Source of the DNA: Candidatus Accumulibacter sp. ACC003
Lineage (GTDB): Bacteria > Pseudomonadota > Gammaproteobacteria > Burkholderiales > Rhodocyclaceae
Assembly: GCF_907163085.1 (NCBI RefSeq)
Contig: NZ_CAJQTX010000007.1
Coordinates: forward strand, 124,001-188,000
Length of the DNA: 64,000 bases
Direction of reading: 5' to 3'
The notes under the pieces were generated by a model that had not been told where the DNA came from, did not search any database, and saw nothing but the letters and a program-made list of their open reading frames with translations. Both the position numbers and the translations under genes were made by a program. Positions 26,235 to 36,532 of this stretch are shown piece after piece. Numbering within the stretch: position 1 is the first letter of the stretch; each line of letters opens with the position of its first letter.

Positions 26235-28445
26235 TCAGACAAGAGTGAAGGTCATTCTTGCCCCGGTTTCCGGATGCGGAAAATCTTGCAGGGTGAGTTC
26301 CTCGAGGAGCGCGGCGATAGCGCGATCATGAGCTGGGCTGGCCATCCGGTGAATTTTGATGGTCAGGGTGTTGGCTAGCGCGTTCGGTTCGATGTCAGCG
26401 GAAGAAACGAACAATTCGCGAATGAGCGCACGTGCGTCGTCCTCCTTCTTCAAGTGGCGGCGCAATAGCGCCACCATGGCGGTCTCGGCCCGGTAGGCGA
26501 CCATTTTCACGGTATCGCAGAGCATCTTGTTCAGCGGCGGCAGTTGGGTCGGTCGCTCGGCCTCGGGCAGACTGTCGATCGTCACCTTTCGGGGGCTTGC
26601 CTTGCGCGCCGCGCAAAGTCGCTTGAGCTCCTCCTGAACGGCCTGCAGTGCTTCGACAGACTCGGCGTTTTTCTGGATTTCGCCGCCGTCGTTCAAGGCC
26701 GTCCTGGCGATTGCGGCCTGCAGTTTTCTTTCGCTCTGGCGGGTTTGCCTGACGGCCTTGTCGAGTTCCCGCCAGCGGGGGTTAACGACCTGGTGAGTGC
26801 CGGGAAGAGAGTCGTCTCCGTACTCGATAAGTCCATCAATATCATAATGTTCCATCATGTACGCGAAGTAGTTTTCCTGGCACCAACGGGCGAACATCCG
26901 CCCAGCGATGGTGGTGTTTCCGAGTTGCCGGGCGGTCGTGATCACGGCTGTTTGATGTCCCGTCTGGGTCAGCCGACGAACTTCGCTCACGGCCAGGCTG
27001 CCATCGCCTGTGCCGAGTCGGGTTTCGCGCATGGCGAGTTTCATCCCGGTGCTGCCGCCTGCCGGCAGATGGACTTCCTGTTCCTGAAACACCTCTTCGG
27101 ACCAGAGGTCCTTGACGTTCTTGCGGTAGGTCAGTGCGCCGATGCGCTGTTTCCAGAGTCTGCCGAGGAGACTCTGGGTGGCCCCTTCCCGATCGAAGAC
27201 CATGACAAACCGGTGCAGGGTCGGGTCGGCGTCCAGTTCGGCCGGCGTCGGCTGTCCCGGGACAATCTCCAGCAGTTGGGGGACGATGTCCTTGAGCAGG
27301 GTCTCGGCGAGTCCGTCATTGAGCGGCTGCGAAACCACAAAGAACGGGCGACCCAGGGCATCGTTAACCCAGTAGTCGGTGGTGCCCCGCAGGCACAGGC
27401 GTTCGCGCGAGACGTAGCGCTTCGACAGCCTGGCCTGCTCGCCGTGATACACCCGAACATGACCATCGACATACAGGTAACCCGCTTCTTCTGGCTCGCT
27501 TTCCATCCAGAGCTTCGCGAGATCCCGCATCCAGGCTGCCGGGTCACCCGTCTTGGCCAGCAGATGGACCTTTTCCCGCAGGGTGCGGACTTCCGGTACC
27601 CGGTCCAGGCCGATGACTTTGCCGAGTTCTCCGGGCGAGGTTTGTCGCAGATGTTCCGGCCGCTTGATTCGCCCCAGGGCCATGAAGCCGAGGACGAGAA
27701 GGATGTGCAAGGCGCTGTAGAATCCCCGGGGCAGCTTGAGATGGCGATCCAGGCCGGTCAGTAGCCCGTTCGCGCACAAGGCCGGCAAGCCGGCCAACAG
27801 CCCCCCCATCGCCACATCGTGGCTCGCTTCGAAGCGCGTCGTCGCACCGGTCGCCAATCCCAGCGCCGTTTGGATCCGCTCGTCGGCGCGCGTGCAGGCG
27901 GTGCCCATCCCCGCGGCGGCTTCCGCATCCGCCCGGCTGCGCTCACTCTTGGTGCTCGCCGCTTCCAACTCCCCTGCCTCTTGCGGCAAGGCGGCCAACT
28001 GCGGCACGCCCTGGCGCCGGATCGCCTTGCGCAGCGTCGACTCCTGGACGCCCACCTGCCGTGCCACTTCGGCAGGACGCTTTCCCTCGCTCAACAGCCG
28101 CGCGCATTCGGCACTCTTGTCCGGCGTCATGATCCGCGGCCGGCTCGCCGCCGCCGGTCGAAAGAAAGACGATGGCCCGGCTTTGCGGCTTTGTCCCACC
28201 CAGTTCATCAGCGTGCGGTGCGGGATGCACAGCGGTGGCCTTTCCAGTTCGACCGCCTTGACGTGCCCGTTCTCCATCAGGCTGGTCAGAGCGAACCTGC
28301 GGCCAGCGTCGTCTCCTACGGGGTGCGAGAAGTAATTGTCTCCCCCAACAAAGTAGATCGCTTGGCCATCCTTCTCCAGAATCGCCAACCCTTCTCCCAC
28401 TTTCTGCGCACCATCCGGAAACCCTGGAAGCCACGATTGCCTCAA
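26235..28445 (-). CDS. Large DDE-type transposase of the nested IS
   Basis: A 736-residue transposase starting at TTG 28445, with a very strong AAGGAGGAG ribosome site about eight bases upstream. An N-terminal region (residues 1-85) precedes a helix-turn-helix (AEVARQVGVQESTLRKAIRR, 126-144). The catalytic part has a likely DDE set: Asp327 in GYLYVDGHVRVYHG, Asp418 in RFVMVFDREGAT and Glu524 in FARWCQENYFAYMMEHYDID, the last resembling the conserved Glu helix of IS4-like enzymes. A coiled region (about 570-620) and a C-terminal ending GARMTFTLV follow. The frame is intact and both ends of the element are present, so it may still be mobile. Catalytic assignments are inferred by pattern. Confidence 0.85.
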   Translation of the reverse strand: MRQSWLPGFPDGAQKVGEGLAILEKDGQAIYFVGGDNYFSHPVGDDAGRRFALTSLMENGHVKAVELERPPLCIPHRTLMNWVGQSRKAGPSSFFRPAAASRPRIMTPDKSAECARLLSEGKRPAEVARQVGVQESTLRKAIRRQGVPQLAALPQEAGELEAASTKSERSRADAEAAAGMGTACTRADERIQTALGLATGATTRFEASHDVAMGGLLAGLPALCANGLLTGLDRHLKLPRGFYSALHILLVLGFMALGRIKRPEHLRQTSPGELGKVIGLDRVPEVRTLREKVHLLAKTGDPAAWMRDLAKLWMESEPEEAGYLYVDGHVRVYHGEQARLSKRYVSRERLCLRGTTDYWVNDALGRPFFVVSQPLNDGLAETLLKDIVPQLLEIVPGQPTPAELDADPTLHRFVMVFDREGATQSLLGRLWKQRIGALTYRKNVKDLWSEEVFQEQEVHLPAGGSTGMKLAMRETRLGTGDGSLAVSEVRRLTQTGHQTAVITTARQLGNTTIAGRMFARWCQENYFAYMMEHYDIDGLIEYGDDSLPGTHQVVNPRWRELDKAVRQTRQSERKLQAAIARTALNDGGEIQKNAESVEALQAVQEELKRLCAARKASPRKVTIDSLPEAERPTQLPPLNKMLCDTVKMVAYRAETAMVALLRRHLKKEDDARALIRELFVSSADIEPNALANTLTIKIHRMASPAHDRAIAALLEELTLQDFPHPETGARMTFTLV

Positions 28446-28555
28446 CGTCTGCTCCTCCTTGCACTCCTAGCGAAGCTTGGTTTATGCCATAAGAAAATCA
28501 TGGCCGTCAAAATAAAGTGCCACGTGCAATTCCGGAATTCTACCTACATTCCCGG

Positions 28556-28573
28556 CCGGGATCAGGAAATCTG
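28556..28573. repeat. Right terminal inverted repeat of nested IS
   Basis: CCGGGATCAGGAAATCTG, the complement of the left repeat with one mismatch. Directly followed by CATTC. Confidence 0.9.
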
Positions 28574-28578
28574 CATTC
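28574..28578. repeat. Target-site duplication CATTC (right copy)
   Basis: Second copy of the 5-bp duplication made when the nested IS inserted into the IS630 transposase gene. Confidence 0.92.
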
Positions 28579-28970
28579 GAGGCAAGACTACCCTAACCAA
28601 GAAGCGCGCTGATTTCCAGGCCTTCATGGAGGAGACCATCGCTGATGAACCCGTCGACCGTGAGATCCACGTCATCTTGGACAACCTCAACACGCACAAG
28701 AAAAACGACGAGTGGCTCGCCGCTCACCCCAACGTCACCTTTCACTTCACGCCCACCAGCGCCAGTTGGCTAAACCAAGTGGAGATTTGGTTCGGCATCT
28801 TCCAGCGCAAGACCCTGAGAAACGCCAGCTTCTCGAGCCTGGATCAACTCGTTGCCGCCATTCACAGCTTCACCGCGGCTTACAACCAGAACGCCGCCCC
28901 ATTCGCCTGGCGAAAGCGAGAGGTCAAGGGCGCGCAGCTGCGGAATACTATCGTTAATCTATGCAATTAA
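28579..28970 (+). pseudogene. IS630 transposase, 3' half (interrupted)
   Basis: Resumes exactly where the 5' half stops (RGKTTLTKKRADFQAFMEE) and encodes the rest of the catalytic core: the second Asp in IHVILDNLNTHKKNDEWL and the Glu in SWLNQVEIWFGIFQRKTL, then the C-terminal AFAWRKREVKG-like region. No start codon of its own is expected to function; it is inactive unless the nested IS excises precisely. Confidence 0.92.
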
Positions 28971-28985
28971 ACACTAGCGCGCGTT

Positions 28986-29777
28986 TCAGGTGCTGCCCGG
29001 GTCATGGTCGTAGTCGATGGTCAGCGGCGCGTGGTCGCTGAAGCGCTGTTCCTTGAAGACCGCTGCGCGCTTCGCCCTGGCCGCGATGGCAGGCGTTGCC
29101 AGCTGATAGTCGAGCCGCCAGCCGACGTTTTTCGCCCAGGCCTGGCCGCGATTGGACCACCAGGTATACGAATCGTCGCTAGCCGTCGGGTGCAATTGGC
29201 GGAAGGCGTCGCACCAGCCGGCTTCGTCGAGCAGTCGGCTGATCCAGGCGCGTTCTTCGGGCAGAAAGCCGGAGTTCTGGCGGTTGCTCCGCCAGTTTTT
29301 TAGGTCGAGTTCCCGATGAGCGATGTTCCAGTCGCCGCCGACGACGACGTCGCGGCCGCTCGTCACGAGTTCAAGGAGTAGTGGGTAAATGAGCGCCATG
29401 AAGCGGTATTTCGCCTCCTGCCGTTGCTCCGAACTGGATCCTGAAGGTTGGTAGAGCGAGACCACCGACAAGTTGCCGAAATCAGCACGCAGATAACGCC
29501 CTTCGACGTCAAACTCGGCGCTGCCGAGCTGGTCGATGACCCGGTCGGGCTCGCTCCGGCACCACAGTCCGACACCGCTATAGCCCTTCTTTGCCGCGCA
29601 ATGGTAATAGGCGCGGAAACCAGGCGGCGCGTTCATTTCTTCGCTGAGGTCGGCGTGCTGAGCTTTCAGTTCCTGCAAACAAACGATCTCGGCACGCTGC
29701 TCGATGAGCCAGGGCAGGACGCCCTTGCGCCAGGCCGAGCGAATGCCGTTGAGGTTCAAGTTAATGATGCGTAACAT
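28986..29777 (-). CDS. xthA: Exodeoxyribonuclease III
   Basis: Exonuclease III/AP endonuclease for base-excision repair. The 263-residue protein has all catalytic blocks of the exonuclease-endonuclease-phosphatase fold: LNLNGIRSAW (Asn), IVCLQELKAQ (Glu), SLYQPSG, VVVGGDWNIAHRELDLKN (Asp-x-Asn), SYTWWSNRGQ, GWRLDYQLAT and the terminal FSDHAPLTIDY (Asp-His). ATG 29777 is the family start; the longer upstream frame is read-through of pyrE's opposite strand. It is divergent from pyrE with only 42 bases between the start codons, so the two promoters must be tightly packed or overlap. The IS630 element ends ten bases past its stop. Confidence 0.96.
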   Translation of the reverse strand: MLRIINLNLNGIRSAWRKGVLPWLIEQRAEIVCLQELKAQHADLSEEMNAPPGFRAYYHCAAKKGYSGVGLWCRSEPDRVIDQLGSAEFDVEGRYLRADFGNLSVVSLYQPSGSSSEQRQEAKYRFMALIYPLLLELVTSGRDVVVGGDWNIAHRELDLKNWRSNRQNSGFLPEERAWISRLLDEAGWCDAFRQLHPTASDDSYTWWSNRGQAWAKNVGWRLDYQLATPAIAARAKRAAVFKEQRFSDHAPLTIDYDHDPGST

Positions 29778-29819
29778 AGGGCACCGGGCCGGTAGCGGCC
29801 CTGATCCAGAAAAGGCGTT

Positions 29820-30470
29820 ATGGACTTTCGTCAGGAATTTATCGAGTTTGCCGTCGAGCAGGACGTCCTGAGTTTTGGTGAGTTCACGACCAAGGCCGGT
29901 CGCCGGTCGCCCTACTTCTTCAATGCCGGCCTGTTCAACGATGGCGCCGCGCTCGGCCGCCTGGCGGAATTCTACGCCAAGGCGATTGCCGCCAGTGGCC
30001 TCGCCGTTGATGCTTTGTTTGGGCCGGCCTACAAGGGCATCCCGCTGGTGGCGGTGATTGCCGTGGCGCTGGCGCGGGCCGGGACCAACCTGCCTTTCTC
30101 GTTCAATCGCAAGGAGGCCAAGGACCACGGCGAAGGCGGTAGCATCGTCGGCGCGCCATTGGCCGGTCGGGTGCTGATCGTTGACGATGTGATTTCAGCG
30201 GGGACGTCGGTTCGCGAGTCGGTCGAGCTGATTGCGGCCGCCGGCGCGACGCCCTGCGGCGTGGTGATCGCCCTTGATCGCATGGAGCGCGGTCGCGGCC
30301 AACTTTCGGCGGTGCAGGAAGTGCAGCGCGACTACGGCATCCCGGTGATTGCCGTCGCCAGTCTCGACGATTTGCTGGCCTTCCTCCAGAACCGCCCCGA
30401 TTTCAGGGCCAACGAGGCGGCGGTGGCGAACTATCGGCAGGATTATGGCATTGCTCGCAGCAGCGGTTAG
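29820..30470 (+). CDS. pyrE: Orotate phosphoribosyltransferase
   Basis: PyrE joins orotate to PRPP, making orotidine 5'-phosphate in pyrimidine synthesis. The 216-residue protein has the family start ([16 protein letters not shown]), [27 protein letters not shown], the [13 protein letters not shown] catalytic loop with its Lys, and the PRPP-binding motif [17 protein letters not shown] (about 120-136). ATG 29820 has AAAAGG upstream. It is divergent from xthA and overlaps the next gene by 26 bases. Confidence 0.97.
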   Translation: MDFRQEFIEFAVEQDVLSFGEFTTKAGRRSPYFFNAGLFNDGAALGRLAEFYAKAIAASGLAVDALFGPAYKGIPLVAVIAVALARAGTNLPFSFNRKEAKDHGEGGSIVGAPLAGRVLIVDDVISAGTSVRESVELIAAAGATPCGVVIALDRMERGRGQLSAVQEVQRDYGIPVIAVASLDDLLAFLQNRPDFRANEAAVANYRQDYGIARSSG

Positions 30471-31080
30471 GCTGGGGCTGCTGCTGGTCGCACTGGGCGT
30501 CGCTTCGAGTGTCGCGGCACCGCGCATTTTTTGCTGCCACGACGAATCGGGCAAGCAGGTTTGCGGCGATATCTTGCCAGCAGCGTGCTATGGGCGCGCC
30601 TATCGCGAACTCGGGCAGTCCGGGCGGACGTCGAGGGTGGTCGAAGCGCCGCTGACCGCTGCCGAGCGTGCCGCCAAAGAGGCTGAAGACAAGCGCTTTC
30701 AGGAAGAGCAGCGCGTGCTCAACGAGCAGCGGCGAAAAGATCAGGCGCTGCTCAATACCTACGGTAGCGAGAAAGATATCGAACTGATGCGCAGTCGCGC
30801 CGAGCGTAACCTCGAGGCGTCGATCGCGGCGGCCGAGGAGCGCATTGCCGAGATCCGCAAACACCGCAAGAAGTTCGAGAACGAGGCCGAGTTCTACAAG
30901 AATCGGCGTTTGCCGGCGGAAGTGGCCAAGGGCTTGCGCGATGCCGACTACGAAATCAGGGCGCAGGAGTCGGTGATCGACGCGAAGCGCAAGGACATGG
31001 ACGCGACGCGCCTCAAGTATGACGAGGACCTGCGCCGCTTCATCGATATTTCCAGGCGTGCCGCCGCCGCGCGACGCTGA
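30445..31080 (+). CDS. Exported coiled-coil protein of unknown function
   Basis: A 211-residue protein with a signal peptide ([21 protein letters not shown]) followed by a short cysteine cluster ([21 protein letters not shown]), reminiscent of the small exported DUF4124-like domains, and then a long, highly charged helix from about residue 65 to 200 ([40 protein letters not shown]) that should form a coiled coil. ATG 30445 lies inside the last codons of pyrE. I do not know its function. The four cysteines near the mature N-terminus suggest disulfides, and the rod-like tail suggests a structural or scaffold role in the periplasm. Its end converges with gatB. Confidence 0.75.
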   Translation: MALLAAAVRLGLLLVALGVASSVAAPRIFCCHDESGKQVCGDILPAACYGRAYRELGQSGRTSRVVEAPLTAAERAAKEAEDKRFQEEQRVLNEQRRKDQALLNTYGSEKDIELMRSRAERNLEASIAAAEERIAEIRKHRKKFENEAEFYKNRRLPAEVAKGLRDADYEIRAQESVIDAKRKDMDATRLKYDEDLRRFIDISRRAAAARR

Positions 31081-31081
31081 A

Positions 31082-31107
31082 ACGCTGGCCATCGCCACGG
31101 CCAGCGT
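31082..31107. terminator. Convergent hairpin between the coiled-coil gene and gatB
   Basis: ACGCTGGCC pairs perfectly with GGCCAGCGT around an eight-base loop, directly after one stop codon and 12 bases from the other gene's stop. No T-run follows on either side. It is well placed to end both convergent transcripts, perhaps with Rho. Confidence 0.5.
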
Positions 31108-31119
31108 GGTCGTGCCGGT

Positions 31120-32571
31120 TCAGGTAATTTTCTTGCGCAGCAGTTCGCTGACCTGCTGCGGGTTGGCCTTGCCGCGGGTCATCTTCATCGCCTGGCCGAC
31201 CAACGCGTTGAAGGCCTTTTCCTTGCCGGCGCGGAACTCGGCGACCATCGTCGGGTTCGCCGCGAGCAAGGCGTCGATGGTCGATTCCAGCGCGTCACTG
31301 TCGGAAATCTGCTGCCAGCCGTGTTTGTTGATGACCTCGTCGGCCGAATTGCCATCGCCGTTCCACAGGGCGTCGAAGACTTTCCTGGCGATATTGGTCG
31401 AGATCGTGCCGTCGGCAATGCGCAGGACGATGCCGCCGAGTTGTTCCGCCGACACCGGCGACTCGTCGATCTCCCGGTCTTCCTTGTTGAGCCGGGCGGT
31501 CAGGTCGACCATCACCCAGTTGGCGCAGGCCTTGGCGTTTGCCGCGCCAGCGACGGCCACCGCCGCCTCGTAGTAGGCAGCCATCTCAAGCGAGCTCGTC
31601 AGCAGCTTGGCGTCGTAGTCCGACAGCGCGTATTCGGCAAGCAGGCGCTCGCGTTTGGCTGTTGGCAACTCGGGCATCTGTGCGGCGACGCGCTCGACCC
31701 ACTGGCGATCGATCAGCAGTGGCAGCAGGTCGGGGTCGGGGAAGTAGCGGTAGTCGTGGGCGTCTTCCTTCGAGCGCATGGCGCGCGTTTCGCCGCTATC
31801 GACGTCGAACAGCACCGTCGCCTGCTCGATCGTACCGCCTTCTTCGAGGGTCGCGATCTGCCACTGCACTTCGTAGTCGATCGCTTGCTGCATGAAGCGG
31901 AACGAGTTCAGGTTCTTGATTTCACGTCGGGTCCCGAGCTGTGTCTGGCCGACGCGGCGCACCGAGACGTTGGCGTCACAGCGGAACGAGCCCTCCTGCA
32001 TATTGCCGTCGCAGATGCCGATCCAGCGCACCAGCGCGTGCAGTGCCCGCGCATAAGCCACCGCCTCGGCCGCCGAACGCATGTCCGGTTCGGTGACGAT
32101 CTCCAGCAGTGGTGTTCCGGCGCGGTTGAGGTCGATTCCCGAGCGGCCATGGAAATGCTGGCCCTGGCCTTCGTGCAGCGACTTGCCGGCGTCCTCCTCG
32201 AGGTGGGCACGCGCCAGGGTCACCACTTTTTCGCTCTCGCCGAGCTGAATCGTCAGCTTGCCGCCGACGACCACCGGCAATTCGTACTGGCTGATCTGGT
32301 AGCCCTTGGGGAGGTCGGGGTAGAAATAGTTCTTGCGTGCGAAAACCGATCGCGGTGCGATCTCTGCGCCGACCGCCAGGCCAAACCTGATTGCGCATTC
32401 GACGGCGCCCTTGTTGAGTACCGGCAGCACGCCGGGTAGCGCCAGATCGACGGCGTTCGCCTGGACGTTTGGTGCCGCACCGAAGGCCGTCGAGCTGCCC
32501 GAAAAAATCTTCGCTTGCGTCGACAGCTGTGCGTGCGTTTCGATGCCGATCACCACTTCCCATGCTTTCAT
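31120..32571 (-). CDS. gatB: Aspartyl/glutamyl-tRNA amidotransferase subunit B
   Basis: GatB binds mischarged Glu-tRNA(Gln) or Asp-tRNA(Asn) and activates it for amidation by ammonia from GatA. The 483-residue protein begins [19 protein letters not shown] and shows [61 protein letters not shown] and [13 protein letters not shown], then the C-terminal helical tRNA-binding domain ending VSELLRKKI. The start at 32571 has GAGAGAG upstream. gatC, gatA and gatB are transcribed leftward in that order; 70 bases separate gatA and gatB. Confidence 0.97.
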   Translation of the reverse strand: MKAWEVVIGIETHAQLSTQAKIFSGSSTAFGAAPNVQANAVDLALPGVLPVLNKGAVECAIRFGLAVGAEIAPRSVFARKNYFYPDLPKGYQISQYELPVVVGGKLTIQLGESEKVVTLARAHLEEDAGKSLHEGQGQHFHGRSGIDLNRAGTPLLEIVTEPDMRSAAEAVAYARALHALVRWIGICDGNMQEGSFRCDANVSVRRVGQTQLGTRREIKNLNSFRFMQQAIDYEVQWQIATLEEGGTIEQATVLFDVDSGETRAMRSKEDAHDYRYFPDPDLLPLLIDRQWVERVAAQMPELPTAKRERLLAEYALSDYDAKLLTSSLEMAAYYEAAVAVAGAANAKACANWVMVDLTARLNKEDREIDESPVSAEQLGGIVLRIADGTISTNIARKVFDALWNGDGNSADEVINKHGWQQISDSDALESTIDALLAANPTMVAEFRAGKEKAFNALVGQAMKMTRGKANPQQVSELLRKKIT

Positions 32572-32641
32572 CACTGCGTACTCTCTCTTCAACAACGGCG
32601 AGCGCCGGCAGCGCGCCGACGCCGGGACGACCGTCGGGTCA

Positions 32642-34111
32642 TCAGGCGAAGCCACCCGGGCGTTGCAGATGCCAGGAACTGATCTGCTGGTAGCGGTGGG
32701 CGACGTTCAACAGGCGGCTCTCGGTGAAATAGTTGCCGATCAGCTGCAGGCCGGCCGGTAGGCCGCCGGCAAATCCGCAGGGCAACGAAATCGCCGGCAG
32801 GCCGGCCAGGTTGACGGCGATGGTGTAGATGTCCGACAGGTACATCTGCACCGGGTCGGCGGCTTTCTCGCCGAGCTTGAAGGCGGTGCTCGGGCTGGTT
32901 GGCCCGAGGATTACGTCGCACTGCTCGAAGGCCTTGGCGAAGTCATCGGCGATCAGCCGGCGAATGCGTTGCGCCTGCAGATAGTAAGCGTCGTAGTAGC
33001 CGTGCGACAGGACGTAGGTGCCGATCAGAATGCGGCGCTTGACTTCGGCGCCGAAGCCCTGCGCGCGGCTCTTGCTGTAGAGCTCGTTGAGGTCCCGGTA
33101 TTGCGGCGCCCGATAGCCATAGCGAACGCCGTCGAAACGGGCCAGGTTCGAGCTCGCTTCGGCCGGTGCGATGACATAGTAGGCGGCGACCGAAAGATGC
33201 GTGCTGGGCAGGCTGACGGCGACCGTTTCAGCACCCAGCCGGCGGTACTCGGTAATCGCCGCTTCGACCAGCTGCATCACTTCCGGACTGCACCCGTCGC
33301 CAAAAAACTCTTCCGGCAGGCCGATTTTGAAGCCCGCCAGCGGCTTTTCGCCAGCGCCCGTCTGGAGCTCGCGGCTGTAGTCCTCGGCAGGACGGTCAAG
33401 GCTGGTCGAGTCGCGCTCGTCGAAGCCGGCCATGGCGTTGAGCAGCAGCGCGCAGTCGGCCGCCGAACGCGCCAGCGGACCGGCCTGGTCGAGTGACGAG
33501 GCGAAGGCGATCATGCCGTAGCGTGAGACCACGCCATAGCTCGGCTTCATGCCGGTGAGATTGCAGAGCGCAGCCGGCTGGCGGATCGAGCCGCCGGTGT
33601 CGGTGCCGGTGGCTGCCGGCGCCAGGCGCGCGGCGACGGCGGCCGCGGAACCGCCCGACGAGCCGCCGGGAACGCAACTGTCGTTCCAGGGATTCTTGAC
33701 CGGCCCGTAGAACGACGTTTCGTTCGACGAGCCCATGGCGAACTCGTCCATGTTGGTCTTGCCGAGCAAGACCGCGCCGGCGGTTTCGAAGCGGGCAATG
33801 ACCGCCGCGTCGTAGGGGCTGACGAAGTTGCTGAGCATCTTCGAGCCGCAGGTAGTCAACCAGCCGCGGCTGCAGAAAATATCCTTGTGGGCGATCGGGA
33901 TGCCGGTCAGCGGGCCGCCATCGCCCCTGGCCAGTTGCGCGTCGGCAGCGCGCGCCCTGGCCAGACTGCTGGCCGGGTCGACCGTAATGTAGGCGTTGAG
34001 CTGCGGGTTGTGCTGCGCGATACGTTCGAGGTAGAGCTGCGTCAGTTCGACGCTGGAAATTTCTTTTGCCGCCAGCGCTTGCTGGAGGGCCTGCAGGCTG
34101 CGCTCGATCAT
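32642..34111 (-). CDS. gatA: Aspartyl/glutamyl-tRNA amidotransferase subunit A
   Basis: GatA is the amidase that releases ammonia from glutamine for the GatCAB complex. The 489-residue protein has the Ser-cisSer-Lys triad: Lys76 (IPIAHKDIF), Ser151 ([15 protein letters not shown]) and Ser175 ([12 protein letters not shown]). [16 protein letters not shown] and the C-terminal [20 protein letters not shown] also fit. It overlaps gatC by four bases (34108-34111), so the subunits are translationally coupled. Confidence 0.97.
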   Translation of the reverse strand: MIERSLQALQQALAAKEISSVELTQLYLERIAQHNPQLNAYITVDPASSLARARAADAQLARGDGGPLTGIPIAHKDIFCSRGWLTTCGSKMLSNFVSPYDAAVIARFETAGAVLLGKTNMDEFAMGSSNETSFYGPVKNPWNDSCVPGGSSGGSAAAVAARLAPAATGTDTGGSIRQPAALCNLTGMKPSYGVVSRYGMIAFASSLDQAGPLARSAADCALLLNAMAGFDERDSTSLDRPAEDYSRELQTGAGEKPLAGFKIGLPEEFFGDGCSPEVMQLVEAAITEYRRLGAETVAVSLPSTHLSVAAYYVIAPAEASSNLARFDGVRYGYRAPQYRDLNELYSKSRAQGFGAEVKRRILIGTYVLSHGYYDAYYLQAQRIRRLIADDFAKAFEQCDVILGPTSPSTAFKLGEKAADPVQMYLSDIYTIAVNLAGLPAISLPCGFAGGLPAGLQLIGNYFTESRLLNVAHRYQQISSWHLQRPGGFA

Positions 34112-34404
34112 TCGATGACCTTCGGCACGAGGTAGAGGCCGGCCTCGGTTTCCGGGGCGATGGCCTGGAAAGCGGCGCGTTGCTCGATCGTCGCCGACTC
34201 GCTGACGCGGTCTGCACGCAGGCGCTGCGCGAGGTCCTGAGCATGCGCCATCGGTGCTACGCCTTGCGTATCAACCGCCTGCATCTCTTCGATCAGGGCG
34301 AAAATACCATTCAGGTGGCCGAGCGTGCTCGCCGCCTCATGGTCGCTGATTTCGATACGGGCGAGGTGGGCGACCCGGTGAACCTGTTCTAGGGTGAGCG
34401 ACAT
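34108..34404 (-). CDS. gatC: Aspartyl/glutamyl-tRNA amidotransferase subunit C
   Basis: GatC is the small belt subunit that holds GatA and GatB together. The 98-residue protein has the usual pattern: [20 protein letters not shown], a [19 protein letters not shown] helix, [19 protein letters not shown] and the C-terminal [10 protein letters not shown] that contacts GatA. First gene of the gat operon. It is divergent from mreB across 100 bases that must hold both promoters. Confidence 0.95.
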   Translation of the reverse strand: MSLTLEQVHRVAHLARIEISDHEAASTLGHLNGIFALIEEMQAVDTQGVAPMAHAQDLAQRLRADRVSESATIEQRAAFQAIAPETEAGLYLVPKVIE

Positions 34405-34425
34405 GGTTGGGAAATCACTAAGGTG

Positions 34426-34454
34426 TTAAACGAGGTAGCCATATAAGGTATCAT
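34426..34454 (+). promoter_or_regulatory. Candidate sigma70 promoter for mreB
   Basis: TTAAAC (34426-34431), a 17-base spacer and TATCAT (34449-34454) lie about 50 bases before the mreB start, in an unusually AT-rich stretch for this window. Placement fits the head of the mre operon. Confidence 0.4.
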
Positions 34455-34456
34455 AA

Positions 34457-35548
<1,092 letters not shown>

Positions 35549-35596
35549 CGGCGCGCGGCGTAGGCGCCGCGCGTCGCCAACTTTGACGCTCGATTG

Positions 35597-36529
35597 ATGG
35601 ATCATCAGCCGCCACCGTTCTTCAAGCGCGGGCCGGCACCCCTAGCGCTACTGTCGTTCTATGTGGCGCTGGCGGTTGCCCTGCTGGTCGTCGATGCACG
35701 CTTCCGTGCGCTTGAGGTAGTGCGCCAGGGGCTGTCGATGTTCACTCACCCCGTACAGCACCTCGCCCACTTGCCGGCGCAGTTCTTCGACAATGCCGGC
35801 AGCTATTTCGCCAGCCTGGTGCGCCTGCAGGACGAGAATGCGCAACTGAAACGCGCCCGCCTCGAGAACGTCGCGACGCTTTTGCGCAGCCAGCAGGTGG
35901 AGGTCGAGAACGAGCGTCTGCGCAAGCTGCTTGGCGTCAAGGAACGGCGGCAGGTCAGCGGCCAGGTTGCGCAGATTCTCTATTCGGCGCGCGATCCGTA
36001 CGCCCGGCGTATCGTCATCGACAAGGGCCAGCAGGACAAGGTCGTCGCCGGGCAGCCGGTCATCGATGACGCGGGAATCGTCGGTCAGGTGACGCGGGTG
36101 TTTCCCTTCGTCGCCGAAGTCACGCTGATTACCGACAAGGAGCAGGCGGTACCGGTACAGGTGGTGCGGACGGGTCTGCGCTCGGTCGTTTTCGGCCTCG
36201 GCAGCGGCCAGCTCGAACTGCGCTTTGTTCCGGCCAATGCCGATGTCCAGAATGGCGACGTGCTGGTGACTTCAGGGCTGGACGGGATCTTTCCGGCGGG
36301 CTTTCCGGTCGCCAAGGTGGTGCACATCGAAAGCGATACCGCCTACTCGTTCGCCCGCATTTTCTGCGTCCCGCTGGCCGCCGTCGAACACTTCAGCGAG
36401 GTGATGGTGCTCGACCCGCTGCCGGCGCTGGTCTTGCCGGAAGCGCTGGCAAGCGAGGTGGCGAGCAAGGGCGCCAAGTCTTCGGGTCGCTCCGGGCAGG
36501 CGAAGAAAAAGCGCCTCAAAAAGGACTAG
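35597..36529 (+). CDS. mreC: Rod shape-determining protein MreC
   Basis: MreC is a bitopic scaffold that links MreB filaments to PBP2 in the periplasm. The 310-residue protein has one N-terminal membrane helix (LALLSFYVALAVALLVVDAR), a coiled coil about residues 65-110 (LKRARLENVATLLRSQQVEV) and the beta-barrel part with SARDPYARRIVIDKGQQD, VTLITDKEQAVPVQV and NGDVLVTSGLDGIFPAGFPV. A basic tail (GQAKKKRLKKD) ends it. ATG 35597 is preferred over TTG 35594. mreD starts three bases after its stop. Confidence 0.96.
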   Translation: MDHQPPPFFKRGPAPLALLSFYVALAVALLVVDARFRALEVVRQGLSMFTHPVQHLAHLPAQFFDNAGSYFASLVRLQDENAQLKRARLENVATLLRSQQVEVENERLRKLLGVKERRQVSGQVAQILYSARDPYARRIVIDKGQQDKVVAGQPVIDDAGIVGQVTRVFPFVAEVTLITDKEQAVPVQVVRTGLRSVVFGLGSGQLELRFVPANADVQNGDVLVTSGLDGIFPAGFPVAKVVHIESDTAYSFARIFCVPLAAVEHFSEVMVLDPLPALVLPEALASEVASKGAKSSGRSGQAKKKRLKKD

Positions 36530-36532
36530 CGC

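Larger units (their letters stand above)
26198..28573 (-). mobile_element. 2,376-bp insertion sequence nested in IS630
   Basis: Bounded by 18-bp inverted repeats with one mismatch (26198-26215, CAGATTTCCTGATCTCGG; 28556-28573, its complement with C for T) and flanked by a 5-bp direct repeat CATTC. It carries one large transposase gene on the minus strand. I cannot place it in a named IS family with confidence. Confidence 0.93.
25450..28976 (+). mobile_element. IS630-family insertion sequence, split by a second IS
   Basis: The ends form imperfect 31-bp inverted repeats (25450-25480 and 28946-28976; both begin TAGTGT(C/T)TAATTGCAT). TA at each extremity (25450-25451, 28975-28976) is the expected IS630 target duplication, and flanking bases read GCGC-TA...TA-GCGC. 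Removing the nested element and one CATTC leaves about 1,142 bp, normal for IS630. It sits between yqjD and the 3' end of xthA, ten bases from the xthA stop codon. Confidence 0.93.
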
